Positions 33,800 through 45,949 of a DNA stretch of 64,000 bases are shown here, in pieces. Position 1 is the stretch's first letter, and every line of letters begins with the position of its first letter. A program made the position numbers and the translations under genes. The notes under the pieces are model-generated. The model saw only the letters and a list, made by a program, of their open reading frames with translations, searched no databases and was not told the origin of the DNA. The stretch is from Lepeophtheirus salmonis (taxonomy: Eukaryota > Arthropoda > Copepoda > Siphonostomatoida > Caligidae): NCBI RefSeq assembly GCF_016086655.4, contig NC_052140.2, forward strand, positions 3,286,001-3,350,000, given 5' to 3'.

Positions 33800-34955
33800 T
33801 CATATCTATGCTTTCCTGGAGGGCAGTGGGAGCATTCTGCAACGCAGGAATTCAGCTAGGTTGTGGCTAATTAAATATTACAACCAAAGGCGCAGCACGC
33901 CTTCAAAATCTGCTGGCAGTTGCAGGACAACTTATTCTTTTTTAGCACGGGCGAAGAAAGAGTAAAAACCCTGAAGCAATATCGGCAGCCAGGTGGGCCA
34001 AGGAGATGCTAAAAAATCAAGCCTATTATAGAGGTGACTTATATATTGAGCTAATTTACTTAATTACGGCCGTGAACGGACGTTAAAAGATAAGTACCGG
34101 CCAGCACTGAGGAATAATAATTCTAATACATAACTTTCTCTCCTTTGGTTGAGTGGTACAAGCCACAAAGACAGTAGCAAACGACGGACAAAAAGAAGTG
34201 ATACAAAAAGCCGTCAAAGTATACAACGTCATTATATAAGCAATCTCAAAAAATAAATTATAAAATTACTAACATATAAGCTGTAGTGTACCATTGGGAC
34301 ACGCTACCATCCGCAGATAGGTAGCAATTTTGCAGAAATTTAGCTTGAAATTGGCAAGAAGAAAGAAAAGGGTACAAAAATTCATGCTACTAAGCAACAC
34401 GATTACTATTGTCTCATTAATAATAATATTACTAATCCTGCATTGGAAGTACTACCAGAGGAACCACCAAGTTTCACCTCCTGTCAGGCAATATCCCTGA
34501 AACAGGGGGGTGTCAACCTGTTGATCTAGGTCAATAGTAATTACAAGGCTCTACTTTGAAGCCAGCCGGGTAAAAGCAAGCAGTCAGGCAGTGTTCCACT
34601 GAACTTCAAGGAGAAAGGGTGTGCGTTGTTTATCCTTGATACAAGTGATTTATTAACAGTGGCCTGTTATAGGCATATTAGTGATGATATATAAAGGATC
34701 GATAAAAGGAGATCGACCAAACTAATTTCAATACACAGCTAAAATTTAAAGTTATGAGGTCCTCCTCCAGGAGGTATGAAGAGACGATATAAATAACTTT
34801 CTGACTTGAGTATCTGAAAAAACCAGGGTTAACAATTTTTCAGAACCTGACCGATCGGGGTTATACTTAAAATAGAGACCGAAAGGAATCAGGGGATAAT
34901 CTACCCAGTTGAAAACCGGGGTTCTGGGAATAGAGCCGGACAAGGCGATCCAGGT
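33800..34955. other. spacer between duplicated R2-like copies
   Basis: No gene recognised. A 63-codon minus-strand frame at 34752-34943 is not distinctive. The GC content near 34840-34960 is raised and the minus strand there shows GGGTT/CCGG-type inverted repeats. Confidence 0.35.
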
Positions 34956-34960
34956 TTCGA

Positions 34961-34970
34961 TTAATTAATT
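34961..34970. repeat. TTAA-rich tract at 3' side of R2-like copy
   Basis: TTAATTAATT, 48 bp beyond the stop codon of copy B (35018). Confidence 0.6.
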
Positions 34971-35017
34971 TTTTAAATTGGTAAATGTCAATTTAACAAT
35001 TGAACAATTGAAGGGTT

Positions 35018-36990
35018 CTATGTAGTATTGTCTCTAGCCAGCCTAAACATCCGGTGACTCTCGGACAGAATCCGCAATTGGATATAGGCTATATAGACCG
35101 GCTTCATTTTCAGTGTCTCCTTCACGTGGGTCACTGTGTTCTTAGACAGAACACCCCGCCAGTTGGCGACTAATAGCACCACTTCGGTGGGACTGGCAGA
35201 GTTAGCGGATATTGACTCTAACATGGCTGCCTTTGCGTCCGGAGTGCCATTTGTCGATTTTGGATGATTTGGCAGTTGCAATATTACCACCATCCGATGT
35301 GATGGTAGGGTCTATAACATAACACTTTCTTTCAAGCGAGTTTGCAATGATGTCCGGTTTTATGAAGGAAGAGCCAAGGGGGATGTTATTTTGTGTGCAA
35401 CAATGGAAGCCACTCTTGTTGAGAGAGGACAAAATCATTTCCGCAATACCATCGTGGCGTTCGTCTCTCAGGTCCTGAATGAGGACGCATGCTTGCAGCA
35501 CATGGCTCAGGTTGCAACAAATCTGGGGGCAGGCCGGGCATATACTCCCATCAGCAAAGGGCACAAATCTCGCTGGCTTGGACTTCGTTTTGACACTGCC
35601 GCCCATAATCTGCACAGCGGCACAGAACTGGTAGTCGGCAATGGTCATGTCCAGCCCTGATAAGAACATGAATGAGTTGCTACCATTCCCTGTTGATTTG
35701 AGCCCCCAGAGTGTCTATCCTCTCATAGAGGTCCTTGGTATATAAGCCGTTCAAAGGCTCCCTTTCTCTCAATGTCACACCTCGCACCACGATTGGCTTA
35801 ACCTTAAAGGCGCTGGGTTCGAAGTTTAAAATCGAACAGATGACCGGATCAGAGCTATTTCGAAGGTGTCCCAGGCGTCTATTAAAGGCAATGGTTGTGC
35901 GGACATCAAGTTCAGGAAGACCGAACCCACCAGACGATACTTTGGCATAGTAAAATGATGTGGGGGTGTCGTGTGCCAGACCAAACCACGATCGGACCAC
36001 CCGACGAATACTAAGGTCGCATGCTTTCAGTAATTTTGAAGTGATGGGGCTCCTCGTGTTATGAAATGTTAGCCTCGTAACGTCTTCAAAATATGGTATT
36101 TCAAATAGAGGAGACCGGGGCCCGCCCAATCCTGTCAATGTAAATATTCAGGGACTTCACCGGGTCCAACTTACATACACTATGTACACTAAACGTTAGG
36201 CCAAGGTATTTATACGTAGCATCAAGGCTTAATGCCCTGATGGGTGTAGAGTCAACACAACAATGGCTATTTATGTTATAGTAATAGCGCTAATCCCTCC
36301 TGTTCACCGAAATGGAAATGGAGGTGCATAAGAGAGTCATAGTTACTCCCGCCGTCTATCTGTGCTTGGGTGAATCTCTTCATTTCGACATTCAGAGCAC
36401 TGGGTAGAAATCACACTGTGTCATCATTGCTCTCCAACCATCACAATGCTTTGTTTTAATTAGACAGAAATGCTTGGATCCCCGATCCCAATTTACGACT
36501 CTTACCTCATTGTAGGAAGTTCGAACAAGATGTAAGACATACATAATAAATGTATCAATCTCAGTTGGAACTGAATGCTTTTCTAATATCGAGAAAGGTA
36601 AGTAATATTGTATTATAAGTCTTCTTAGAATGTCGAATGGTTTGGTCCAAAATGAATTGTGTTTTCGGATACACTATCAACTTTTCTAAAGGCCTTATGA
36701 ACATTGTTATAGGGAATCACCCTCAACCTCTTGTCAATAATCCTTTGAAGGATACGTGTGACATGAGGGAGGATGGTAATTGGCCCATAATCTGACCAGG
36801 GTGCAGGGGAGGGTATCTTAGGAATAAAAGTGGTCCTAGCAGATAACAATTTATCTGGAAAAGAGCCTGTTAATAGGGCAGAATTAAAAAGCCGTATTGA
36901 GTACTCCTTATCTATTTTATGTGTGGCGGCTCCGTTCCATCCAAGGGGGTATTTACCCCCGCATTCCAGGACGGGAGAGCTTTTTGATCA
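35018..36990 (-). pseudogene. R2-like copy B, decayed RT and endonuclease
   Basis: The 5' part (36990-36625) holds NSALLTGSFPDKLLSARTTF, FIPKIPSP and YGPITILPHVTRILQRIIDK then RLRVIPYNN (RT). Part of the active-site region is lost or unreadable (36600-36280, with FLDIRKAF and VEMKRFTQAQIDGGSNYDSL visible), then YKYLGLTFSVH. From 36138 come RLTFHNTRSPITSKLLKACD and ASSGGFGLPELDVRT-like sequence; from 35669 SVKTKSKPARFVPFADGSIC with knuckle CPACPQICCNLSHVLQAC and RDERHDGIAEMILSSLNKSG; then KPDIIANSLERKCYVIDPTI. The end (35293-35018) has VANWRGVLSKNTVTHVKETL. Several frame changes. Unlike copy A the endonuclease is complete to its stop. Confidence 0.78.
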
Positions 36991-37155
36991 ATGTAAGGTC
37001 CAATGTAAGATCCAATGAGGATCCTTCTCTATAGGATTGTATATATTAAAGCCAGAACAAATTTTTCAATGCTATGAGCATTTAATGATACAGGTGATAG
37101 AGCACTCAAGTTAACAAAAGACTTTCGTAGTTTAATTACAGAAGATGAGACTATA
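35299..37155. repeat. segmental duplication, unit B
   Basis: Partner of 32391-33795; the same orientation and a centre-to-centre distance of about 3 kb make it a tandem duplication. Confidence 0.85.
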
Positions 37156-37744
37156 TTCAATAATAACAATTTCAGTATTATTATGTAAAAATAAATCTTT
37201 TATATACAATGGACACTTATTAATTATCCATTCTTTAAGATAGACTCAGCAAAATTACTTTTTACTAATTTATGGGAGACTGGAAGGGGTTGAAACACTT
37301 TTCATTAAACTACTTGAAGATATTTTGAGTTAAAAATACCAAATTTTGCTACATTTTTGTACTAAAAGTGTAACTATTTAAGACGTTGATGGTATGTAAT
37401 TTTTCTGTGATTTTCAGATGTACCGTAGAGGAATTCACTTGAAATCCTTGTCCTAGAGTGAAAAAAAAAACACTTACATATTTGTGTAACTGAGATCAAA
37501 TACACAAAAAAATAAAATGGGGCATGGATTTTATAAAAATTAATTTAATTAATATTGAACCCTTGTAATAACTATATTTGGCAGTAAATTAAATGATTCA
37601 AAGGAACATCCATTAATATATTAAAATATGAACGAAAATGTTTCACATTAAACATGTAACACTTTGAGAAGACTTTGATCAAATAACACGTAAATATGAA
37701 GTCTATTTCTTTCTTTCAACTAAGTTCAAAGTTCACGAACTCAC
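37156..37744. other. AT-rich stretch, no gene seen
   Basis: The composition drops back to very AT-rich directly after the duplication. Confidence 0.4.
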
Positions 37745-37813
37745 CTTGTTTCAAAGAAGTTCCTTTATGATAAGTATTCTCTCCATCCCGAACATTTGTG
37801 TGGCTCAAGATAC
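37745..37813 (-). other. paralogous spliced exon, locus 1
   Basis: On the minus strand TTTTTCTTCAG precedes this 69-base segment and CAAG/GTGAGTTC follows it, a strong acceptor and donor. The segment, with its upstream intron and part of an upstream exon, is similar to 52396-52780. Only one frame is open (reading NVRDGENTYHKGTSLKQ), and it is not conserved at the other locus, so the exon may be non-coding (5' UTR or lncRNA). At this locus the upstream exon's donor has changed from GGTGAGT to GTTGAGT. Confidence 0.45.
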
Positions 37814-39071
37814 CTGAAGAAAAACAACAATTAAATGAATTTTGAAAAAAAAATCAAGATTGACAAAGGCAATTTTTAAATAAAAACCAACTATCTGCTC
37901 AATCCAAAAAATAGTATCAATAGGCGGAACATTTATTGTATTCAATTCTAATTGGATACTAATTAGTAATTACTCAACTCGATTCTAAGTTTGTAATTGA
38001 CAAATTATCAATACACTCAGCACCGCACCCATCAGGACTCACATCCCAACTGACGATACAAACAAACGAATTAATAACCTGATCAATTTTTTTAAGTACT
38101 CATACATCATAATTGTGAAACACATCTCTTACTTCTTTTAATATGGAGAAGGCTAGGAGAGACTGGACTAGATATTTATGGATGATAAAATAACAATAGT
38201 TATCGAGAGTCTTGATCAAAATTAAATTGAATTTTGATAAAGAAAATTATTTGTCTAAAATCATAAGTCAACTTTTCATTTGACATGTTAGCCAACTTTT
38301 TAACTTTTAAAAGGTAATTCTCATTCCACATAAGTTGCAAATCATGAGAAGCATGATTAATACATAACTTCAGATAACTATATTATAAAACATAATATTA
38401 TCTCAGTTGTACAGACTATTCGGGAACACTGAAATGAATATGGTCTTTTTTATTTTTATACCAGTGTGCAAAAGAAAAAGTATGAACATGATTTTACTGT
38501 CTGATGTATGTTGTTTTGAAGTGTGTCCGCGGTGAAGCTGTAACCGATCGTCTCGAACTCGAAGTGAGAAACTTAATCAATATAACGCAAAATATTATAT
38601 TTATAACTTATATTTTCTTTTTTAAATAGAATGATTTGCTGCTGTCCCGGCTCCAGGATTGGTTTTCCCCAAGTCAAAGAAAAAGAAACTTGAGGATTCA
38701 AAGAGAGAAAATAATTTTTTCATAAATTTTCTAAAGACCCTGAGCTTCTGATCCATTGATTATAGCAATTAGAAGGCAAAATTAGGAGTCAAACCATAAT
38801 TCAATAATGAGTAGTAGGCAATTTTTGGAGAAAGTTTTTATAATTGAAAGAACAGATACAAATTATTTTTTGAAACCAAAGACGTGAACCTATCCAAAGA
38901 AGAAAACTTAAAGCAGATCCTGTCCCAACAATATTTCCCAATGTTCCAAGGTCCCAGAAAGATCTTGAAAGACCGGCTAAATTACCTTCTTGGACTAATA
39001 AGTAATGTCTTAGGGAAGTATTTAAACAATTTGACAGTTTATTTTATGTAAACTACATTAGAAAGATATAT
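37814..39071. other. AT-rich stretch with weak coding-like bits
   Basis: Near 38527-38560 the sequence reads GEAVTDRLELE and is followed by GTGAGA, and near 38640-38740 APGLVFPKSKKKKLEDSKRE is open. Neither has a reliable partner. A short motif at 38427-38443 (CACTGAAATGAATATGG) recurs at 41458. Confidence 0.25.
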
Positions 39072-39740
39072 AGTAATAGGTACTAGGAAAACTTCCCTGT
39101 GGAAAATTGCCAGTTGAAGATTGCTTCGGAGAAAATTGCCAGTTAGGAAAATTTCTCGTATTTTCTTCAAACTTAATGATGAATAATAACACATTAGAAA
39201 TTCGCGTAATAATATTTTTGGCAAATATCTAAATGTTTTTTTCTATTCCCCATGGTAGTTCCTTCAAGTGTGAGTAATATTATTGCAATACAATTTCCTG
39301 GCATTTTTTTTAAATTCAATCCAATCTCCTAAGAAATGGATCTAGAGGATTAGTAAGGAGGGGGATAAATGACTAAAGGGCCTCTTAAGATATGGTTGAA
39401 AAAACCCAGATCCTCAAAAACCACTGCCAATTAAACCATATTAAAAGATCTAACTTATTTATCCTCAAAAACCACTGCCTATTAAACAATATTATTACTC
39501 ACACTTATCACTCAAAGAGGTTCCTTCGGGGATGGAAGAAACAATTTTATTTGGATATTTGTCATAAATAATATTCAGCAAATTTATAATGTGTTTTTAT
39601 TCATCATGAAGTTTGAACAAAATAAGGGCTCTTTTCTCCCGAGCTATTCTCTTAACTGGCAATTTTCCTCCATGAAAATTTTCTACAGAGCAATCTTCCA
39701 TCAATTTTCCCTAGGGCAGTTTTCCGCGCACAATAGTAAT
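39072..39740. mobile_element. foldback-type element with ~220-250 bp arms
   Basis: The left arm 39072-39290 and right arm 39487-39740 are inverted copies: shared landmarks include GGAAAATTGCCAGTT, GAAGATTGCT, TTCAAACTT-ATGATGAATAA and GTGTGAGTAATATT, in reversed order. The arms are diverged (perhaps three quarters identical). A piece of the arm also occurs alone at 43497-43580. There is no coding sequence. The centre contains a direct repeat of about 34 bp at 39410 and 39461. Confidence 0.7.
39410..39494. repeat. direct repeat in the foldback centre
   Basis: ATCCTCAAAAACCACTGCC and the following 15 bases occur at 39410-39443 and 39461-39494 with a 51-bp period and two or three mismatches. 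Confidence 0.9.
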
Positions 39741-41345
39741 ATAATACTTACAAGGATATGTTGAAATTTCAGAACTTCATAACTATGATAACCATTAATC
39801 TTCTTTTTTTTTTTTACAGATTTGAACGAGATAAAAGTCGTTTAACGAATCGAATTCACTAATTTTTAAAAGAAGATGCTATCCAAAAAAATCAAGGATA
39901 TTAAGCAGAAGCTGGGTAGATCATGATTGATCGAAGGCATTCACGAAATATCGAATGAAGAATACACAATCTATTTTGCTGTATCTACAGACGATCTTGT
40001 AACTATCATTTTATATGGCTTAAAAGTGGAAAACGATTTTTTACTCGATTTTCGCCAATGGTTCCCGGTTATCTAACATCAAACTGAGCCATATTTGTTC
40101 GTCAAATATCTTGAGTCGTTTATCCAATGTTGGCCACATTTTAGCCTATCTGAAGTCTAGATCAGGTACAACGGAACCGGTATCAAGTTTAAATTATGCA
40201 ACTAAACTCTTGGAAGACTCTTTTAATGGGTAAGAATCACATTTTCTCAACCCTCTTGGATTCATTATGTCGTTTACTTTCTTGGAGGACACCTTTAGGT
40301 ACACTTTTAAACGAAATTTTCAAAAAAGAGGAAACTTGCTATACTCTGAAGATAATCAGACACAAAAATAAGGAGTTGAATACTGGATAATTAAAAGGAA
40401 AGAATAAATCATGTAATTGCTTTACAAAGATTATATATTTTTTAACATCAATAGGTGAAGTATATTGGATGTTTATCGGAAGTGGAATTACGGATATTAT
40501 AGAAAAAATCTGCCTCTTATTATGGATATATATTTTTAACGTCCATCTTACTTTACTTATTTAATTTAAATATGATGATATTAATAAAGCTTTAATATAT
40601 ATCAAAAATTGTGATTTTATTTTTATCAGGGTGGTGGAAGTGGTCATTAAAAATATCTTGGGTTAATATTGAAAACATATAAATTAGTATCATTCATTCT
40701 TAGCTACTTCATTGATTCATACTCATTCAAATTCAAATTAGAAAAATTAAAATTTGTTGTACCTAATTCATTGATTTTCTGTATCTATACTTTTTTTATA
40801 TTACAGCATACTTAATATCTACTTCAGTCTAGGGAAAAAAAAGTTCGTGATATAGAAAGAGAGAGAGAGAAAAAAAAAAAGGGAAGAATAATTAGAAAGA
40901 GAAAGTGGTGATGGTAGATTTTAGTATACGTGCCTGTACCTTCATAGAGGCTTCTTAAATACTTTTATCTGATAATTTCGGATGCAAATAGCCGCCTTCA
41001 TGTATAAGAAAGAAGGAACATGTACTTCCAAAAATTGTCCTACTATTAAAATACTTTTTAAATCTAATTTCTATTTAATTGTGGATTGACTCCATTTTTC
41101 GCCTCCTATTTGTAAATGTATGTATAGTAAGACATTTATATATATTTCTATAAAATAAATTAAGTAAAAAAAATAAGTGATCGATTTTATTTGGGAAATT
41201 ATTTTGGGCAATTTTATTTGAAAATATGAGTCCAAGTCTTATACATCTAATGTCTAAGTTATCTAAGATGTAATTAGTTACTTTTCATTGAGTAAATGAT
41301 TATTTTTCAACTCTAGTATAAATAATCGCACGCATCGAAAGGCTT
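39741..41345. other. AT-rich stretch, no secure gene
   Basis: After a long T-tract and ACAG at 39830 a few codons (FERDKSRLTNRIH) are open; a 64-codon frame at 40196-40390 is not distinctive. Confidence 0.3.
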
Positions 41346-41477
41346 GCCTTCCACATTCATTTCAGTATTCCCTGGACTATAATATAAAAATACACGTAGA
41401 ACAATTCTGGTCTTCCCTTGGAGTTGCTCGTGAATTTGAAGATCAAACACAGTGTTACTGAAATGAATATGGAAAGC
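41346..41477. repeat. imperfect inverted repeat, 28-bp arms
   Basis: Arm 41346-41374 (GCCTTCCACATTCATTTCAG...) pairs with 41450-41477 with two mismatches over the outer 22 bases, around about 75 bases. It may be a hairpin transcript or a tiny foldback. Confidence 0.7.
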
Positions 41478-41977
41478 CCTTGTCTTTGTTCTTTAGGGGA
41501 GTGCAAAAGATTTTTCTCAAACTATATTTCTAGCGGTAGTATGCTGCATTGCCTAGCGTCGACAAACATACGAATTTTGCTTTAATAATATATAAAATAA
41601 CTCATCGATCAATCCTTAATATGGAGTAACCTCACTAAACAAAAAAAAAAATGAGTATTTGTTGTTAGCTGTCGATTCCATTGGCGGAGGTAAATATGTC
41701 CTTTCATCATTGTTATGACACTAAAATTACTTTATCTGAATTATAATTAGTTTTATGTGAATCTTTATTTTTCGGTCCAGTCCAAAAAAAAACACCTAAA
41801 AGGAGGACGGTGTAGCTCTTATTTTTTTTTTTTTTCCATTTCTACTAACTCAGACCTTAAGTACATTTTTGTATATAGTCATTTTGTTTCTTTGTTTAGC
41901 ATAATGTTTTATTAAGAGTGTTGAGAATTGCGTCTTTATCATTATCATGTCTTGCAAAATTAGCAAATAAATCCACT

Positions 41978-42043
41978 ATGGAAGATGAAGAAAGAATTCC
42001 ATTAGATTTCACTGATTTTCAAGGATCAACATCGGAATTGTGC
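41978..42043 (+). CDS. candidate first coding exon, product unknown
   Basis: A well-placed ATG (ACTATGG) opens MEDEERIPLDFTDFQGSTSE followed by LC, ending directly at a GTAAGAAG donor. The acidic, low-repeat composition is more protein-like than the surrounding frames. No acceptor partner or homologous family was identified. Confidence 0.35.
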
Positions 42044-42092
42044 GTAAGAAGACCAGAAAGTTTTTCTTCATGACTCAACATATAAATGGCCA

Positions 42093-42398
42093 TTGGAAGC
42101 ATGTGCACTTCAGAGTGCTCACGCACAAGAAGTATTGAGCATATTAAATTTTACCCCTTGCTCAGTTCGGCGTCAGACATTTCACCGTGTCATGAAAATC
42201 CCAACTTTCTGTATGTATATAAAATGGAGTTTTTGTATGTCCTTTATGCTTGCATACACCCTTGAACCCAGGAAGCTGAAATTTTGCATGGGTGCCTCTT
42301 TCGAACCTCTTTCGGGAGTGCCGATTTTGAGGAGGTCATTTAAGGATGGCTTATGCTATACTCTAAACGCAAATATAAATTCAAAGCAATACTTATAA
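42093..42398 (+). other. open frame, possibly transposon-derived
   Basis: A 101-codon frame starting with TTG contains TFHRVMKIPTFCMYIKWSFC, then LEPRKLKFCMGASFEPLSGV. It has no recognised domain. The text is reminiscent of frames read through repetitive non-coding DNA in insect genomes, but I cannot confirm this. Confidence 0.25.
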
Positions 42399-44848
42399 CA
42401 TAAACGTTGAATAATAACGTCAAGGTATAATCTGGTGCGTGAAAGACGAAGAGCAACTCTCAGGTGTTGTTGTAGAGTTATAAGTTTAAGTCCTTGTCGG
42501 ATCGAGGGTAGAATTGAGGATCGGCACCGGAGTCATAGCTGATGGCTGTTAATCTAATGCAAGGGTCGGGATAGACGGGAAAATAACCTCAAATGGGGTT
42601 ATCTAGAAAAAAATTTGGGTAATTTTTCTTGTGGTTTTTTTCCATGCCATACAGAAAGACTTTCACTTCCGAGTGTTAAATGAATAAACAAATTAATGTT
42701 ATGCCACTAGTACGGGATCAATTGATTTTACTTCAAGTTCTTTGGGGTAACGCCAAAATAAGTTACTCGACTCCTGATCTAATGCAATTTCCTGACAGCT
42801 AAACTATCTGCAAATTGTTGGAGTGGCCATGTTTACTTTTGGTTTCTTTTTTTTATAATTAACTCTCGAGTTTTATTATTTTCAACTGTGCTAAAAGTTT
42901 AGTAAGCATTCGTTTTTACTATTAGTAATTGATGTGAAACAAATTTATACTTCTCGGTTCATGTACAATTTTCTTTGTGTTGTTCCTTCAATACATTTCA
43001 GAGATAGATAATTTATCAATTATTTATATCTATTATTTGTCAATAAATCAGGTGGATCCTTAAATTATGACATATTCAAATAAAAAGGTTCTTACATCAA
43101 AGTCTGGATTACTTTTTTTTTTTTTTTTTCAATAGAAAGGGTGGTGTATTTGCTTGAGTCTTTAGCCTATTGTGTAAGATTTGAATACAAATGAGTAGTC
43201 TCTAAAAACGAGTATAATTTATTGATTTATTAATGTTTCTATTATAGTAGGAATAAACTGTATGAGGCAAAATTTTATTATCATACAAGCTGGGTTTTTT
43301 TTTATATATTCAAAATAGCTTATGACAAAAAAAATGGCATAAGCATCGTGACCAAGGTGAGCAAGCCTTGCGATTACGTCTCTTTTATTAACTTGTGATA
43401 GAGTATTATCAATATCTCAGCTAATATAATGTGTAAATACGCAATCTTAAAACTTTATCTGGTGGACTTTTAAACGTGAAATGCTTTTAGATGGTACTGT
43501 CCTGCGAAAAATTGCCCAAGGAAGATTGCCCTGGAGGAAATTTCATGTTAGGAAAGTTGCGCGGGAAAATAAACTTTCAGAGCCTAGAGAATGACGTCTG
43601 TTAGTACAAACATTCTTCTCTTGAAAAAAACTTTTCGCCCATTTTCGAACGGGAAAAAATGAGCATCCTTCATATTGACTTACATTCGCATTTGTCACCA
43701 AGAGAGCGTTTTATGACTACTTTTTCCAAGATTACTACTTTTTTCTTTATTAATTATGAGATAAGTATTATTATCTTTGAGGGTACTTAAAATTAAAATT
43801 AATATTTTTTGAAAAAATTTGAATTACTGTGTACATAATTAATTTCTATCAAATGTCTCACAACACACCATTTGCAAATCACTGGACTATAGAATGGGCA
43901 TTTCTTATTTTTATTGTATATCTGGAATGTAGTGTAAAATCAACTAAATTCAGGGGCATACTCTAAAAATGTATGATAGTAATGTCTTGTGGCACAAAGT
44001 GATTGGTCTCAAATTATATATCACCCGTCCAGTTATGTTAGGACCAAGGGAGGTCTAATATGTGTTAAGATTTAAATATCTTTATTTTAACTGAGTAAAA
44101 ATGATCATTCCTTTTTACGAAAATAAAAAAAGACAAGACAAGAAAAGGAATACAAGGTACTATGATGAATAATTATTAATATCATCTATGCAAGTTGAAC
44201 TCCTACACTACTCCCCCTGGACAACAGAGTGAGTAAAGAGATCGTCTAGTTAGTAGTACACAATAAACTACACCATAAAAACATTGATAAATAAACAAAT
44301 AGATCATTCTCCAGTTGTAGATATTGTGCAACGACCATGCCTCTCAATCACCTTGCTGGTATTTAGTCACATTTCTGATGAGGGGTTCCCTAAGTAAATG
44401 ATAACACAAATCATGGACGTATTCCAAATCTACTCTTCATTTATTACTGGACCAACTAAAAACAGATTTTGGGGTTTTTTTTTTTTCCTTTTTCTTTTCA
44501 GAGGAAAGGTTGGGGGATACAATAAAAATATCAACATACATTTATCGAATATAAATCTATCAAGCAATGTTTGTTTGGGGATAACATAAAAACAAGCTGG
44601 GATGCTTTTTCTCAATATTGCAACAGTATGGTAAACATATCCGTTTATATGAGTACTATAATTTATATCTATTTAAAAAAGTGATAAAGTCCTTAGGAGC
44701 CGCGGTCTTTAAGGTGAACTGAACCTGATAAAAATCGGTTATTTGTTAACACTGATCATAAACGATACTGAGACGTCATGACGTGAAAATTATTTTTAAA
44801 GAAGAGTGTGTAAGTATTCACATTGCGGGAATGATGGAAAAAAGAAAA
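42399..44848. other. AT-rich stretch with a partial foldback-arm copy
   Basis: 43497-43580 resembles the outer arm of the foldback at 39072 (GAAAAATTGCCC-AGGAAGATTGCCC). There are T-tracts at 43112-43129 and 44470-44490. No gene. Confidence 0.4.
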
Positions 44849-44950
44849 GGACTAGTTGGTTAAGAACATGCCTCGCCAACTGAAATTGGTGATATTGATG
44901 AGATGATATCAAAATTCGGTTTAAAGTTCAAATTCCGCACGATCAAATTG
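44849..44950 (+). other. tRNA-like, possible SINE head
   Basis: ACTAGTTGGTTAAGAACATG resembles a tRNA A box with D loop, and AGTTCAAATTCC (44935-44946) a B box. The spacing of about 80 bp is long and no cloverleaf can be closed, so it is a tRNA pseudogene or SINE head at best. Confidence 0.3.
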
Positions 44951-45941
44951 ACTGAGCTTGTATATAATATGTTTATATAAAAATTAAAACAATTATCTAT
45001 AATATTAATAACTTGTTGGACAGGTTTTCAGTGTTTTAATATTGTATTTGACTCCTTAAAAAATCGTCTTGGTTTTTCATTGCAGTAAAAAACTTGTAAT
45101 GCGTTTTTATCTGCTTCATCAAAAGAATCCCAGCTTGCTATTATGTTATCGCCACACATTTCAGGATAACAATGGTATAATAATACAGGTATTTATAATC
45201 AATACATTGTATATTTGTTGTTAACCAATTAAACACTACGTTTAAAAAGTTTGTTCAGCTGATATATATTCCCGAATTTACCTTAATTTATTCTCAACTT
45301 ATTAGACTCCATAACTTTAAAATGACAATTCAACAAATAAATAAATATGGACTTGAAACAAGCTCAAAAGAAATAATCTTAAGATTCAAACTGGATGCGA
45401 TAAAATATATTTAAGGGCTTTGATTTGAATTGAATGACTTGTGAGACTCAATCGCAAATACATTGATCTCTACTTGGACTTGTAATACAGGAGATACTTT
45501 TCCCACCCTCTTCAGCTCATAAATTAACAAATTTCGATTGTCTATAATGTGCACTATTAAAGAAAAAAACAACGCATTACTTCAGAAGTGTTCCTGGTCA
45601 CGAAAATATATATATGGCTTATTTATAGCAATAGCTGAGAGTTTGAGAACCAATGACATTTATTGGTTAAGTATATATATACGATATATATTTGATTCAT
45701 AGCGATATTTTGATATGTAGGTTAAGAGGAATTACCTACACAATTTGATCTAATATACTTTTGACTAACATTTGTGTATAATTAAAGCAAAACAATACAA
45801 AAAACCTCATACATATTTTGAAATACATACATGATGACGCATTCAGAACGCACGAGAGAGCGAAGCTAATATTATCACAAATCACTTAATCCAAGGAAAA
45901 CTCTTCACATTAAAACATTGAGTCATTGTTTCCCTTTCTTT
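44951..45941. other. AT-rich stretch, no gene seen
   Basis: Nothing recognised except short AT microsatellites. Confidence 0.4.
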
Positions 45942-45949
45942 TTTTAGAT

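Noticed and set aside
20880..37155. Possible 28S rDNA target of canonical R2
   Set aside because: No rRNA-like sequence was recognised around any copy; the elements are R2-like in domains but not evidently in rDNA.
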